Shown here: piece after piece, positions 27,001-34,674 of the stretch
Layout of the letters: each line of letters starts with the position of its first letter
How positions within the stretch are numbered: the first letter of the stretch is position 1
NCBI GenBank assembly: GCA_030403585.1
Contig: JAUEPE010000049.1
Span: 1-51,237 of the forward strand
Direction of reading: 5' to 3'
DNA length: 51,237 nt
From: Frankia sp. RB7
GTDB taxonomy: Bacteria > Pseudomonadota > Alphaproteobacteria > Rhizobiales > Xanthobacteraceae
Position numbers and translations under genes: made by a program
The notes under the pieces: generated by a model
The model's database searches: none
What the model saw: the letters and a program-made list of their open reading frames with translations, nothing else
What the model was told of the DNA's origin: nothing

Positions 27001-27785
27001 TGGCTCTCGGCTCGAACAACACCACAAGCAGCATCTACGGCACGGCGGTCGGCGCCGATTATCGCGTCTCGCCGGATACGCTCGTCGGTTTTGCGCTCGC
27101 CGGTGGCGGCACCAATTTTGCGGTTGCAAATAATCTCGGCGGCGGTCGTTCGGACCTGTTCCAGGCCGGCGCGTTCGTGCGTCACAACGCTGGCGCGACG
27201 TATCTCACCGCTGCGCTGGCCTATGGCTGGCAGGACATCACGACCGATCGCACCGTCACCGTCGCCGGCATCGACCGCCTGCGCGCCGAGTTCAAGGCCA
27301 ATGCCTGGTCGGGCCGGCTTGAGGGTGGCTATCGTTTCGTCAGCCACGGATTTGGCCTCACGCCTTATGCCGCCGGCCAGTTCACGACCTTTGATCTGCC
27401 TGCCTACGCCGAGGCGGCCATCGCCGGCAGCAACATCTTTGCGCTGGCCTACACTTCGAAGAGCGTCACCGATACCCGTAGCGAACTCGGCCTGCGCAGC
27501 GACAAACCCTTCGCCCTGCACGATGGCGTGCTGACCCTGCGCGGCCGCGCCGCCTGGGCGCATGATTTCAATCCGGACCGCAGCCTCGGCGCGACCTTCC
27601 AGACGCTGCCCGGCGCGAGCTTCGTCGTTAGCGGCGCCGCACAGGCGAGCGACTCCGCGCTTGTGACCGGCGCGGTCGAGATGAAATGGCTCAACGGCTG
27701 GACGACAGCGGCGACCTTCGAGGGTGAATTCTCCAACGTCACGCGCTCCTACGCCGGCAAAGGCGTCGCGCGATACCAGTGGTAA
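24060..27785 (+). CDS. autotransporter (type Va) with glycine-rich N-terminal passenger
   Basis: A 1241-residue surface or secreted protein. The extended signal peptide (about 1-59) ends AIAPAFADGG. The passenger starts with a long Gly/Asn/Ala-rich stretch (about 60-330; GGNGGNGGAGVL, GGGGGGGGEGGGG) that resembles PGRS sequences. From about 410 to 720 it has four copies of an autotransporter-associated beta-strand unit of about 92-94 residues (copies begin near 25281, 25554, 25833 and 26115; core NTYTGATTVNNGAL), predicting a beta-helix. The C-terminal 280 residues are the barrel translocator, from WSVWAAGFGG to the last strand ending VARYQW with a terminal aromatic. No protease or lipase triad is visible, so adhesion is the likeliest role. 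There is no clear ribosome binding site. Confidence 0.9.
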   Translation: MNELIRAPRLRPHAPRQGKRFSIKAALASTAIARAGVAGLTLAGTFVAAHLAIAPAFADGGQGGAPAFGGAGGAGGTATAPNGGNGSDEDLITVFGGGGGGGGGVSLATGGGGNGGTGGTIQTGSGDSVGGNGGNGGNFGLIIPAAPNAVPISGMVGGAGGSAAIGGGGGGGGGEGGGGVLFTGLAASSNASTITGGNGGAGGDTANSLFASGSAGSGGAGGIGVALTFGANFTNNAGATVQGGGGGAGGAAGFSVNDIAGNGGNGGNGGAGVLMVNGGTLTNAGTITGGAAGAGGSGGAGLVNGANGVSGVGGTGVSGANITVVNSGTIAGGSGGGLAIAFIGGTNTLVLQAGSTISGNVVAFSSADTLRLGGSTNATFDVSTMGAAAQYRGFGIFAKAGTSTWTLTGTNSFTGTTLVSGGTLLAGNAGAFSATSAMTINGGTVDLGATAQTINNVALAGGALKNGSLAGTVTSTGGGIGGVGGSMSLVANGGTTTVTGPNTYTGATTVNNGALLFTPIDNAFSAASAVTINSGGTFLLSGSQQTINTVSLAGGTLESGILIGAVTSIGGALNDMFGSMSLTANGGTTTVGGFNSGYTGVTTVNNGAILLGGIANGFSAVSATTINTGGTVDLGSFAQTINNVALAGGLLTNGLLTGAVTSTGGTIAGLGGSMSLTTTGGSTTVTGTNTYTGLTTVNGGLLSVNGSIVSDVTVNAGGTLGGNGTVGNTTINGGALAPGNSIGLLTVQGSLTFTAAASYMVEVSPVSADRTNVTGAATLGDATVIASFAPGTYVAKQYTIVNASSGVHGKFSALVNTDLPSGFTASLSYDNDDAYLNLALSFVPPTGLNANQQNVGNALVNFFNSTGGIPIVFGALTPAGLTQLSGEAGTGSQQTTFNAMNQFMGVMTDPFVAGRGDGLPAVGTAAGYTGEEALAYAQKRQPRDALAAITTKAPSIVPSFQQRWSVWAAGFGGSQTTDGNVALGSNNTTSSIYGTAVGADYRVSPDTLVGFALAGGGTNFAVANNLGGGRSDLFQAGAFVRHNAGATYLTAALAYGWQDITTDRTVTVAGIDRLRAEFKANAWSGRLEGGYRFVSHGFGLTPYAAGQFTTFDLPAYAEAAIAGSNIFALAYTSKSVTDTRSELGLRSDKPFALHDGVLTLRGRAAWAHDFNPDRSLGATFQTLPGASFVVSGAAQASDSALVTGAVEMKWLNGWTTAATFEGEFSNVTRSYAGKGVARYQW

Positions 27786-27896
27786 GCGGGTGGCGGACCA
27801 CAGGTCAATCGAGCGACCACGAGGACTTGGAGCTACGCAGTCGGCGAGGAAGCGGATTGTTCTAGCCGAAGTGAATCTGATCAGAGGAGACTAAGC

Positions 27897-28121
27897 ATGG
27901 TCTGCAAGGGAATGGCCACGGTTGGCGCGGCGTTGGTGATGGCCAGTTTGTTGGCAACGACCGGCGCTTCGGCCGCACCTCGTGGAGCGCTGGGCTTCCG
28001 AAACCACGCCGCAAATGCAGGCGGTCAGAAGACCTTCGCATCGCGCGTTCCTGCCAACCGCAATACTAACTTTGGCTTGAGCGGACCCTATGTCGGCTTG
28101 AAGTTCATCGGAAGACAATAA
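27897..28121 (+). CDS. small secreted protein (74 aa)
   Basis: A signal peptide (MVCKGMATVGAALVMASLLATTGASA) is followed by a basic mature part of about 47 residues (APRGALGFRNHAANAGGQK, ending YVGLKFIGRQ). AGAGGAG 9-15 bases upstream of the ATG makes translation likely. It lies 111 bases after the autotransporter on the same strand and 48 bases before another small gene. Function unknown; an accessory envelope role is possible. Confidence 0.65.
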   Translation: MVCKGMATVGAALVMASLLATTGASAAPRGALGFRNHAANAGGQKTFASRVPANRNTNFGLSGPYVGLKFIGRQ

Positions 28122-28169
28122 CTGAACTCCTGCCTTGCCGGGCCAAACCGACAAGAAGGTGATTTGAAC

Positions 28170-28343
28170 ATGGCAATTTTCGATAGCTCCCGCGCCCGCC
28201 GACCATCGTTGCGTCTCAAGGCGTGGACATTCACTGTCCTGGCTGGCTTCGGCATATTGCACGTCGTCGGAGCATACATGCTGCGTCACGCGCCGAGTAT
28301 CCGCCCCATCGAAACAGCAACGATGGCGAGCGACGGCGACTAG
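28170..28343 (+). CDS. small single-span membrane protein (57 aa)
   Basis: The frame from ATG 28170 to TAG 28341-28343 encodes a basic N-terminus (MAIFDSSRARRPSLRLKAW), one hydrophobic helix (TFTVLAGFGILHVVGAYML) and a polar tail ending ATMASDGD. The positive-inside pattern places the C-terminus outside. AAGGTG about 9 bases before the start is a usable ribosome binding site. It is too short to appear in most gene predictions. It lies in a same-strand run: autotransporter, secreted peptide, this gene, TSUP exporter. Confidence 0.6.
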   Translation: MAIFDSSRARRPSLRLKAWTFTVLAGFGILHVVGAYMLRHAPSIRPIETATMASDGD

Positions 28344-28434
28344 ATGGATTGGCTCAGTTGTCACCTGCGTGAGTTCGGATGGCCTCGCGCTGTCCGGCTA
28401 TTGCCGACGATCACCATTTTCAGGAAGCGATACC

Positions 28435-29166
28435 ATGTCAGACATTGCGGTCTATCTGGTGCTGAGTGCGGCGGTTTTTGCCGGCGCGTTCGTGTCCGGC
28501 CTTTCCGGCTTTGCGTTCTCGGCGGTCGCCGGCGCTATCCTGCTACACGTTTTTCCGCCCATGGAAGCCGTGCCGTTGATGATGGCCTGCAGCATCACCG
28601 TGCAAGCGGCCAATCTGTTTGCGCTTCGCAAGAGCATGCAATGGAAGACCAGCCTCGTTTTCATCGCTGGTGGACTCTTGGGCATTCCGATCGCGATCTA
28701 TCTCCTCCAGAATGTTGATACCGGGATCTTCAGACTGGGGTTTGGAACGCTCGTATCGCTTTACGCAGCCTATGCCTTGTTGCGGCCAACGGCAGTCTAT
28801 TTGCGTCAGATGGACAGCCGGAGCAGCAACGCGCTGGTGGGATTTGGGGGCGGGCTGGTCGGCGGCTTGACCGCGATGCCCGGTGCACTTCCTGCGATCT
28901 GGTGCGATATCCATGGTCTTGCGAAAACCCAGCAGCGCGGCCTGGTTCAGCCCTATATCGGGGTCATGCAACTTTTTGCCCTCGCTCTCATGCTTTCGCA
29001 CCACAGCCTCTCGCTAAAGGTCCTGATCGATTTCGGTATTTCGCTGCCCGCCCTGGCCGCCGGGACGGCCGTGGGGATCGTCCTGTTCGGGCGGATCAAC
29101 GAAGTCGCCTTCAAACGGATCATCCTCGGCTTGTTGCTGTTTTCCGGACTTTGCCTTGTGATCTAG
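28435..29166 (+). CDS. TSUP (TauE/SafE) family membrane exporter
   Basis: A 243-residue integral membrane protein with about eight helices. The family signature in the first helix pair is visible (VFAGAFVSGLSGFAFSAVAG), as is the mirrored half-repeat (NALVGFGGGLVGGLTAMPG). TSUP proteins move sulfite, sulfoacetate or other small organic anions. The start ATG 28435 follows AGGAAGCG. No sulfur-metabolism gene lies nearby, so the substrate stays open. Confidence 0.88.
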   Translation: MSDIAVYLVLSAAVFAGAFVSGLSGFAFSAVAGAILLHVFPPMEAVPLMMACSITVQAANLFALRKSMQWKTSLVFIAGGLLGIPIAIYLLQNVDTGIFRLGFGTLVSLYAAYALLRPTAVYLRQMDSRSSNALVGFGGGLVGGLTAMPGALPAIWCDIHGLAKTQQRGLVQPYIGVMQLFALALMLSHHSLSLKVLIDFGISLPALAAGTAVGIVLFGRINEVAFKRIILGLLLFSGLCLVI

Positions 29167-29310
29167 AGAGGCGCGTCATGGCAAGCGAACGCAGTCTCTT
29201 GCGGGATTGAGCGTGCAGCTTCCCTTGACGCGATCGGGCTTCTTGGATTGATTGGACTATCCGACGTCGCGGCGCCGTCACCAGACCGGCGTCAGCAATT
29301 GTAAGCAGCC

Positions 29311-30756
29311 ATGTATCTCGGCATCGATCTCGGCACCTCGGCGGTCAAGACTGTTCTCGTCGATGGCGCGCAGCGCGTGATTGCGAGCGAGAGCCGGGCC
29401 CTGACGATTGCCTCGCCGCAATCAGGCTATTTCGAGCAGGATCCCGCGCAGTGGCTCGAGGCGACCTTTGCCACGCTGGACGCCTTGAAGGCATCGCATG
29501 GAAAGGAGCTGGCAGCGGTCGAAGGCATCGGGCTGTCCGGCCAGATGCATGGTGCCACGCTGCTTGATGCAAGTGAAAAGCCATTGCGGCCTTGCATTCT
29601 CTGGAACGACGGACGCTCCGCCGCGGAGTGCCGCATCCTGGAGCAGCGCTGGCCCGAATTGCGTGCGATCACGGGCAACAAGGCGATGCCCGGATTCACC
29701 GCGCCAAAACTGCTTTGGATCGCCGCGCACGAGCCCGGGATTTTTGCGGCGACGACACGCGTCCTGATGCCGAAGGCCTATCTGCGGCTGGTGCTCTCAG
29801 GCGAGGCGATCGAGGACGTTTCGGACGCGTCGGGATCGCTGTGGCTCGACGCGGCGCGCCGGGACTGGTCGGATGCGGCGCTGGCCGCGACCGGCCTGTC
29901 GCGCGCGCACATGCCGCGCCTGGTCGAGGGGTGCGCGCCTGCAGCCACATTGCGCAGCGAACTGGCTCAGCGCTGGGGCATGGTTCGGCGGCCGATGATC
30001 GCGGGCGGAGCTGGCGATAATCCGGCGGGGGCCATCGGCATCGGCGCAATCGAGCCTGGAACCGCATTCATCTCGCTGGGAACCTCAGGCGCCTTGCTGG
30101 CGCCGACCAGCCATATTGCCGCCAATCCAGACCGCGTGGTCCACACGTTCTGCCATGCCATCCCTGGCATGTGGATTCAGGCCGGTGCGATCCTTTCGGC
30201 GGCCTCGTGCCTGGCCTGGGCCGCGCGGCTGTTCGGCGTTGCTGAAACCGAACTGCTGGCGCCACTGGGCGCGCGCCCGCAGGCGCCGTCTCCCGTAAAC
30301 TTCCTGCCTTATCTCGCCGGCGAGCGGACGCCGCATGATGATTCCGTCGTGCGCGGCATGCTCGATGGCTTGAGCCACGGCACCGACCGCACGGCGATCG
30401 TGCAGGCCGTGCTCGAGGGCGTCGCCTTCGCGCTCGCCGATTGCCGGGACGCGCTCGGCGATGCCGGCATTGCGGTGACGGAAGCCGACGTCATCGGCGG
30501 CGGTTCGCGGTCGAGGTTCTGGCTATCGGTGCTGGCCAATGTTCTGAATGTTCCGATCCATCGCTTTGCCGACGGTGAAACCGGCGCGGCGTTCGGTGCG
30601 GCGAGATTGGGGCGGCTAGCTGTCACTAGCGAGGCAATCGAAACCATCTGCACGCCGCCGCAACGCATCGAAACCTTCGAACCCGATCGCGTTCTCGCAG
30701 AAGCCTACGCCGAGCGGCTTCCCGCCTGGCGCGAACTGTACCGGCCGCGCCACTAA
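29311..30756 (+). CDS. xylB: xylulokinase
   Basis: A 481-residue FGGY-family sugar kinase that phosphorylates D-xylulose to xylulose 5-phosphate. The N-terminal ATPase motif is YLGIDLGTSAVKTVLVDG; the xylulokinase-type GLSGQMHGATLLD and CILWNDGRS follow; the C-terminal half has FISLGTSGAL, FLPYLAGERTPHDD and VIGGGSRSRFWLSVLANVL. The length is normal for XylB. A terminator at 30787-30817 separates it from the sugar importer genes. Function is confident to the family; a different ketose substrate cannot be excluded. Confidence 0.92.
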   Translation: MYLGIDLGTSAVKTVLVDGAQRVIASESRALTIASPQSGYFEQDPAQWLEATFATLDALKASHGKELAAVEGIGLSGQMHGATLLDASEKPLRPCILWNDGRSAAECRILEQRWPELRAITGNKAMPGFTAPKLLWIAAHEPGIFAATTRVLMPKAYLRLVLSGEAIEDVSDASGSLWLDAARRDWSDAALAATGLSRAHMPRLVEGCAPAATLRSELAQRWGMVRRPMIAGGAGDNPAGAIGIGAIEPGTAFISLGTSGALLAPTSHIAANPDRVVHTFCHAIPGMWIQAGAILSAASCLAWAARLFGVAETELLAPLGARPQAPSPVNFLPYLAGERTPHDDSVVRGMLDGLSHGTDRTAIVQAVLEGVAFALADCRDALGDAGIAVTEADVIGGGSRSRFWLSVLANVLNVPIHRFADGETGAAFGAARLGRLAVTSEAIETICTPPQRIETFEPDRVLAEAYAERLPAWRELYRPRH

Positions 30757-30786
30757 CTTCGCGACACGTCCGTATTTCTGCCTGTT

Positions 30787-30817
30787 CGCTGTTGCCCTGT
30801 GCGACGGCGTTTTGTTT
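30787..30817 (+). terminator. intrinsic terminator after xylB
   Basis: CGCTGTTGC (30787-30795) pairs with GCGACGGCG (30801-30809) as a 9-bp RNA stem including two G-U pairs, with a 5-base loop, followed by TTTTGTTT. It is 30 bases after the xylB stop codon. Confidence 0.7.
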
Positions 30818-30882
30818 AATGGGTGAACCGCGCTTAAAAAATCAGACGCGGACAGGAAACGCATTGTGCGCCGGGAGGCACG

Positions 30883-32406
30883 ATGAACGATCCGATCCTC
30901 GAGATGCGGGGAGTTTCAAAATCCTTCTTCAGCATCAAAGCGCTGCGCGCGGTTGATCTCACCGTCTATGCCGGTGAGATCCATGCCTTGATGGGCGAGA
31001 ACGGCGCCGGCAAATCGACCCTGATGAAAATCCTGTCGGGTGCCTATCGGCCCGATCCCGGCGGCGAAATCCGCATCGAGGGCAAGCCGGTGCGTATCGA
31101 GGGCCCACTTGGCGGCCGTGCCGCGGGCATCTCGATCATCTATCAGGAACTGTCTTTGGCCCCCAATCTGAGCGTTGCGGAGAATATTTATCTCGGCCGC
31201 GAGCTCTCGCGTTCAGGTTTGCTGGCACGCGGCGCCATGCGTGAGGGCGTCGGCCCGATCCTGGAGCGGCTGGGGGCGGACTTCCTGCCGTCGACATTGG
31301 TCGCGCATCTGTCCATGGGCCAGCGCCAGCTCGTCGAGATCGCGCGTGCGCTGCACGCGCGCTCGAAAATCCTGATCATGGACGAGCCGACCACCGCGCT
31401 GTCAGCCGGCGAAAGCGAGCGGCTGTTTGCGCTGATCCGTCAGCTCCGTGCCGAGGGGCTTGCCATCATCTACATCTCGCACCGCATGGACGAGGTCTAT
31501 GCGCTCGGTGACCGCGTCACCGTGCTGCGCGACGGCCGCCTGGTCGGCTCGCTCGACAAGCAGGACATCCGCGCCGACGCCATCGTTCGCATGATGGTCG
31601 GGCGCGACGTCTCCTCCTTCTACAAGAAAGATCATGATCCCGAGGCCGGGAAGGGGCACCCCGTGCTCAGCGCGATCGACGTGGCCGACGGGCTGCGTGT
31701 CAAGGGCTGCTCGCTCACCGTGCATGCGGGCGAGGTTGTGGGGCTTGCCGGCCTGATCGGCGCCGGCCGCACCGAGCTTGCGCATCTCATCATCGGCGCG
31801 GCGCCGAAAATTTCGGGCCGTCTCGAACTCGAAGGCCAGCCCATCGAGATCCGCACGCCCGGCGAAGCGCTTGAGGCGGGCATCGCATATCTGACGGAAG
31901 ACCGGAAGGCGCTTGGTCTGTTTCTGGACATGTCGTGTCTGGACAACATCAATCTCGCCGTGCTCGGGCGCGATGCCAAACTCGGGTGGTTCTTGGATCG
32001 CGACAAGGCGCGCGAGCGTGCCGACAGGGCTTTCGTGGGGCTCAGCATCCGCGCCGCCAATACCGCTGTGCCCGCAGGTGGCCTCTCCGGCGGCAACCAG
32101 CAGAAAGTGCTGCTGTCGCGGCTTCTCGCCATCGCGCCAAAGGTCCTGATCCTCGACGAGCCGACACGCGGCGTCGACGTCGGTGCCAAGTCCGAGATTT
32201 ATTCGATCATCGACAATCTTGCCAAGGCCGGCACCGCGATCCTCGTCATCTCGTCCGATCTCCCTGAAATCATCGGCATCTGCGACCGGGTTATCGTGAT
32301 GCGGTCGGGACTTGTCGCGGGCGAGGTCAGGCGAACCGAGACGGCGCCGTTAACTCAGGAAGACATCATGGCCCTCGCCACGTGGACGGAGCATCTCGAT
32401 GCCTGA
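30883..32406 (+). CDS. sugar ABC transporter ATP-binding protein (RbsA/MglA type)
   Basis: A 507-residue protein with two fused ATPase modules. Module 1 has Walker A GENGAGKST, signature LSMGQRQLVEIARAL and Walker B ILIMDEPTTALS. Module 2 has a degenerate Walker A (LIGAGRTEL), signature LSGGNQQKVLLSRLL and Walker B VLILDEPTRGVDVG. This asymmetry is typical of the ribose/xylose/galactose importers. GGGAGG lies close before the ATG. The permease gene overlaps its end by 8 bases, showing tight coupling. Substrate: a mono-saccharide, not identifiable further. Confidence 0.94.
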   Translation: MNDPILEMRGVSKSFFSIKALRAVDLTVYAGEIHALMGENGAGKSTLMKILSGAYRPDPGGEIRIEGKPVRIEGPLGGRAAGISIIYQELSLAPNLSVAENIYLGRELSRSGLLARGAMREGVGPILERLGADFLPSTLVAHLSMGQRQLVEIARALHARSKILIMDEPTTALSAGESERLFALIRQLRAEGLAIIYISHRMDEVYALGDRVTVLRDGRLVGSLDKQDIRADAIVRMMVGRDVSSFYKKDHDPEAGKGHPVLSAIDVADGLRVKGCSLTVHAGEVVGLAGLIGAGRTELAHLIIGAAPKISGRLELEGQPIEIRTPGEALEAGIAYLTEDRKALGLFLDMSCLDNINLAVLGRDAKLGWFLDRDKARERADRAFVGLSIRAANTAVPAGGLSGGNQQKVLLSRLLAIAPKVLILDEPTRGVDVGAKSEIYSIIDNLAKAGTAILVISSDLPEIIGICDRVIVMRSGLVAGEVRRTETAPLTQEDIMALATWTEHLDA

Positions 32407-33439
32407 CAACGGATCGACGCAGGCGAAGGCCGCTACGGCGAACGATCTTGCCGCCGCCCAGGCGACCAAGCGCCAGCGTATCAGGCTGCTGATCCGTGCG
32501 GCCGGCATGCTGCCGGTGCTGCTGCTGCTATGCGCCGGCTTTCATTATCTGTCGGACGGCCGTTTCTTCACCGGACAGAATCTCGGCATCGTCCTGCAGC
32601 AGGCTGCCGTCAACACCGTGCTCGCCGCGGGCATGACCTTCGTCATCCTCACCGGCGGCATCGATCTCTCGGTCGGCTCGATCCTGGCGGCGTCGGCGAT
32701 GGCCGGCCTGACGATGTCGAAGCTGCCCGACCTAGGTGCCCTGTGGCTGCCGGCCGCGGTTCTTACCGGCCTCGGCTTCGGAATCGTCAATGGCGCGCTG
32801 ATAGCGCTGCTGCGCCTGCCACCCTTCATCGTCACGTTGGGCTCGCTGACTGCCGTGCGCGGTCTGGCGCGGCTGCTCGGCGCCGACACCACGGTGTTCA
32901 ATCCATCGATTCCCTACGCCTTCATCGGCAACGGATCGCTGACACTCGTGCCCGGCGTGGCGTCGATCCCATGGCTGTCGGTGATTGCTCTGCTCGTCAT
33001 CCTGGTCTCGTGGCTGGTGCTGCGCCGGACCGTGCTTGGCGTGCATATCTATGCGGTGGGCGGCAATGAGAGCGCGGCGCGGCTTGCCGGCATCAAGGTC
33101 TGGGCCGTCGTGATCTTCGTTTATGGCGTGTCGGGATTGCTGGCCGGGTTGGGCGGCGCCATGCAGGCGGCGCGGCTCTACGCGGCCAACGGTCTGCAGC
33201 TCGGGCAAAGCTACGAGCTCGACGCCATCACCGCAGTCATTCTCGGCGGCACGTCCTTCGTCGGCGGCATCGGCTCGATCTGGGGGACGCTGGTCGGCGC
33301 GCTGATCATCGCCGTGCTCTCGAACGGCCTGATCCTCACAGGTGTCTCCGACATCTGGCAATATGTGATCAAGGGGCTGGTGATCATCGGCGCCGTGGCG
33401 CTGGATCGCTATCGGTTGCAAGGCTCCGCGAGAACCTGA
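32399..33439 (+). CDS. sugar ABC transporter permease (RbsC type)
   Basis: A 346-residue inner-membrane permease of the BPD_transp_2 family with about ten hydrophobic segments. Recognisable segments are AGMTFVILTGGIDLSVGSIL, FIVTLGSLTAVRGLARLL, YAVGGNESAARLAGIKVW (the EAA-like loop contacting the ATPase) and YELDAITAVILGGTSFVGG. It functions as a homodimer with the upstream ATPase. It starts inside the last codons of that gene. A gap of 114 bases separates it from the binding protein gene. Confidence 0.94.
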   Translation: MPDNGSTQAKAATANDLAAAQATKRQRIRLLIRAAGMLPVLLLLCAGFHYLSDGRFFTGQNLGIVLQQAAVNTVLAAGMTFVILTGGIDLSVGSILAASAMAGLTMSKLPDLGALWLPAAVLTGLGFGIVNGALIALLRLPPFIVTLGSLTAVRGLARLLGADTTVFNPSIPYAFIGNGSLTLVPGVASIPWLSVIALLVILVSWLVLRRTVLGVHIYAVGGNESAARLAGIKVWAVVIFVYGVSGLLAGLGGAMQAARLYAANGLQLGQSYELDAITAVILGGTSFVGGIGSIWGTLVGALIIAVLSNGLILTGVSDIWQYVIKGLVIIGAVALDRYRLQGSART

Positions 33440-33553
33440 AGGGTCCGCGAGGACTTGAAGGCTGCGTGCGCACCTGCGCGCTGCGTGATGCGAAATTCCG
33501 TTACGGCAACTGGTCTGCCGTGCCGGATCAAGGACAGACCAGGGAGGAAGCCA

Positions 33554-34501
33554 ATGTTGAAGATGACCACGCTCGCCGGCGCCGCAATGGCGCTCGCGCT
33601 GACCACCGCGCCGTCCTCTGCCAAGGAGCTCAAGTCGATCGGCGTCTCGCTCGGTTCGATGGGCAACCCGTTCTTCGTCGCGCTGTCGAAGGGCGCCGAG
33701 TTCGAGGCCAAGAAGACCAACCCGAATGTGAAGATCACTACGGTCGGCTTTGAATACGACCTCGGCAAGCAGGTCACCCAGATCGACAATTTCATCGCCG
33801 CCGGCGTCGACCTGATCCTGTTGAACCCCGGCGATCCCAAGGCGATCGGGCCGGCGATCAAGAAGGCGCAGGCAGCAGGCATCGTCGTCGTTGCGGTCGA
33901 CACCGCGGCCGACGGCGCCGATGCCACGGTGACCACCAACAACGTCCAGGCCGGCGAGATCTCCTGCCAGTACATTGTCGACAAGCTGGGCGGCAAGGGC
34001 GATGTCATCATCGAGAACGGACCGCAGGTCTCGGCCGTGATCGACCGCGTGACCGGCTGCAAGAACGTCTTCGCCAAGAATGCGGGGATCAAGGTGCTGT
34101 CCAGCGACCAGGACGCAAAGGGCTCGCGCGAGGGCGGCCTCACCGTCGCGCAGGGCTATCTGACCCGCTTCTCCAAGATCGACGCCATCTTCGCCATCAA
34201 CGATCCGCAGGCGATCGGCACCGACCTTGCGGCGCGCCAGCAGAATCGCAGCGGCATCATCATCACTGCGGTCGACGGCGCGCCGGATATCGAGGCCTCG
34301 CTGAAGGATCCGGCGTCGCCGCAGATCCAGGCATCAGCGTCGCAGGACCCGTTCTTCATGGCGCGGCGCGCGGTTCAGCTCGGTGTCGGCATTCTCAACG
34401 GGCAGAAGCCGGCCTCGACCGTCGAACTGCTGCCGTCGAAGCTCGTGACCCGGGACAATATCAAGGATTACAAAGGCTGGACCTCGGACCGTTCGCAGTA
34501 A
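33554..34501 (+). CDS. sugar ABC transporter substrate-binding protein
   Basis: A 315-residue periplasmic protein of the RbsB-like (peripla_BP_4) family. The signal peptide is MLKMTTLAGAAMALALTTAPSSA. The two-lobed fold is marked by KSIGVSLGSMGNPFFVALSK, FIAAGVDLILLNPGDPKAIG, GIVVVAVDTAADGADATVTT and INDPQAIGTDLAARQQNR. GGGAGGAAG precedes ATG 33554. A cysteine pair (SCQYIV, TGCKNVF) could form a disulfide. As in many such operons, the binding protein is last and separated, which allows extra expression. The region after it (34520-34580) holds an imperfect GC hairpin without a T-run. Confidence 0.93.
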   Translation: MLKMTTLAGAAMALALTTAPSSAKELKSIGVSLGSMGNPFFVALSKGAEFEAKKTNPNVKITTVGFEYDLGKQVTQIDNFIAAGVDLILLNPGDPKAIGPAIKKAQAAGIVVVAVDTAADGADATVTTNNVQAGEISCQYIVDKLGGKGDVIIENGPQVSAVIDRVTGCKNVFAKNAGIKVLSSDQDAKGSREGGLTVAQGYLTRFSKIDAIFAINDPQAIGTDLAARQQNRSGIIITAVDGAPDIEASLKDPASPQIQASASQDPFFMARRAVQLGVGILNGQKPASTVELLPSKLVTRDNIKDYKGWTSDRSQ

Positions 34502-34674
34502 CATCCCGCAATTTTTGCAAGTTGCGGCCCAATTCGAAAGGGGCGTCCCGGGAAACCGGCCCGGGGCGCCTGCGAGGTTGACCTCAGCGGCCGTTATGTC
34601 AAAGAAGGGGGAGTTTTGACGGTGGGGCGGCCGAATGGTAGCGACCACGGGCGCTATTGGGAGTAGTTGCGGAT

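Noticed and set aside
24738..27563. A 941-codon open frame antisense to the autotransporter
   Set aside because: It is a shadow of Gly/Ala/Thr-rich coding on the plus strand. It has no ribosome site and a biased, His/Arg/Ala-rich composition with no recognisable domain.
34520..34580. Terminator after the sugar-binding protein gene
   Set aside because: The GC hairpin has a bulge and no T-run, so I did not list it as a terminator.
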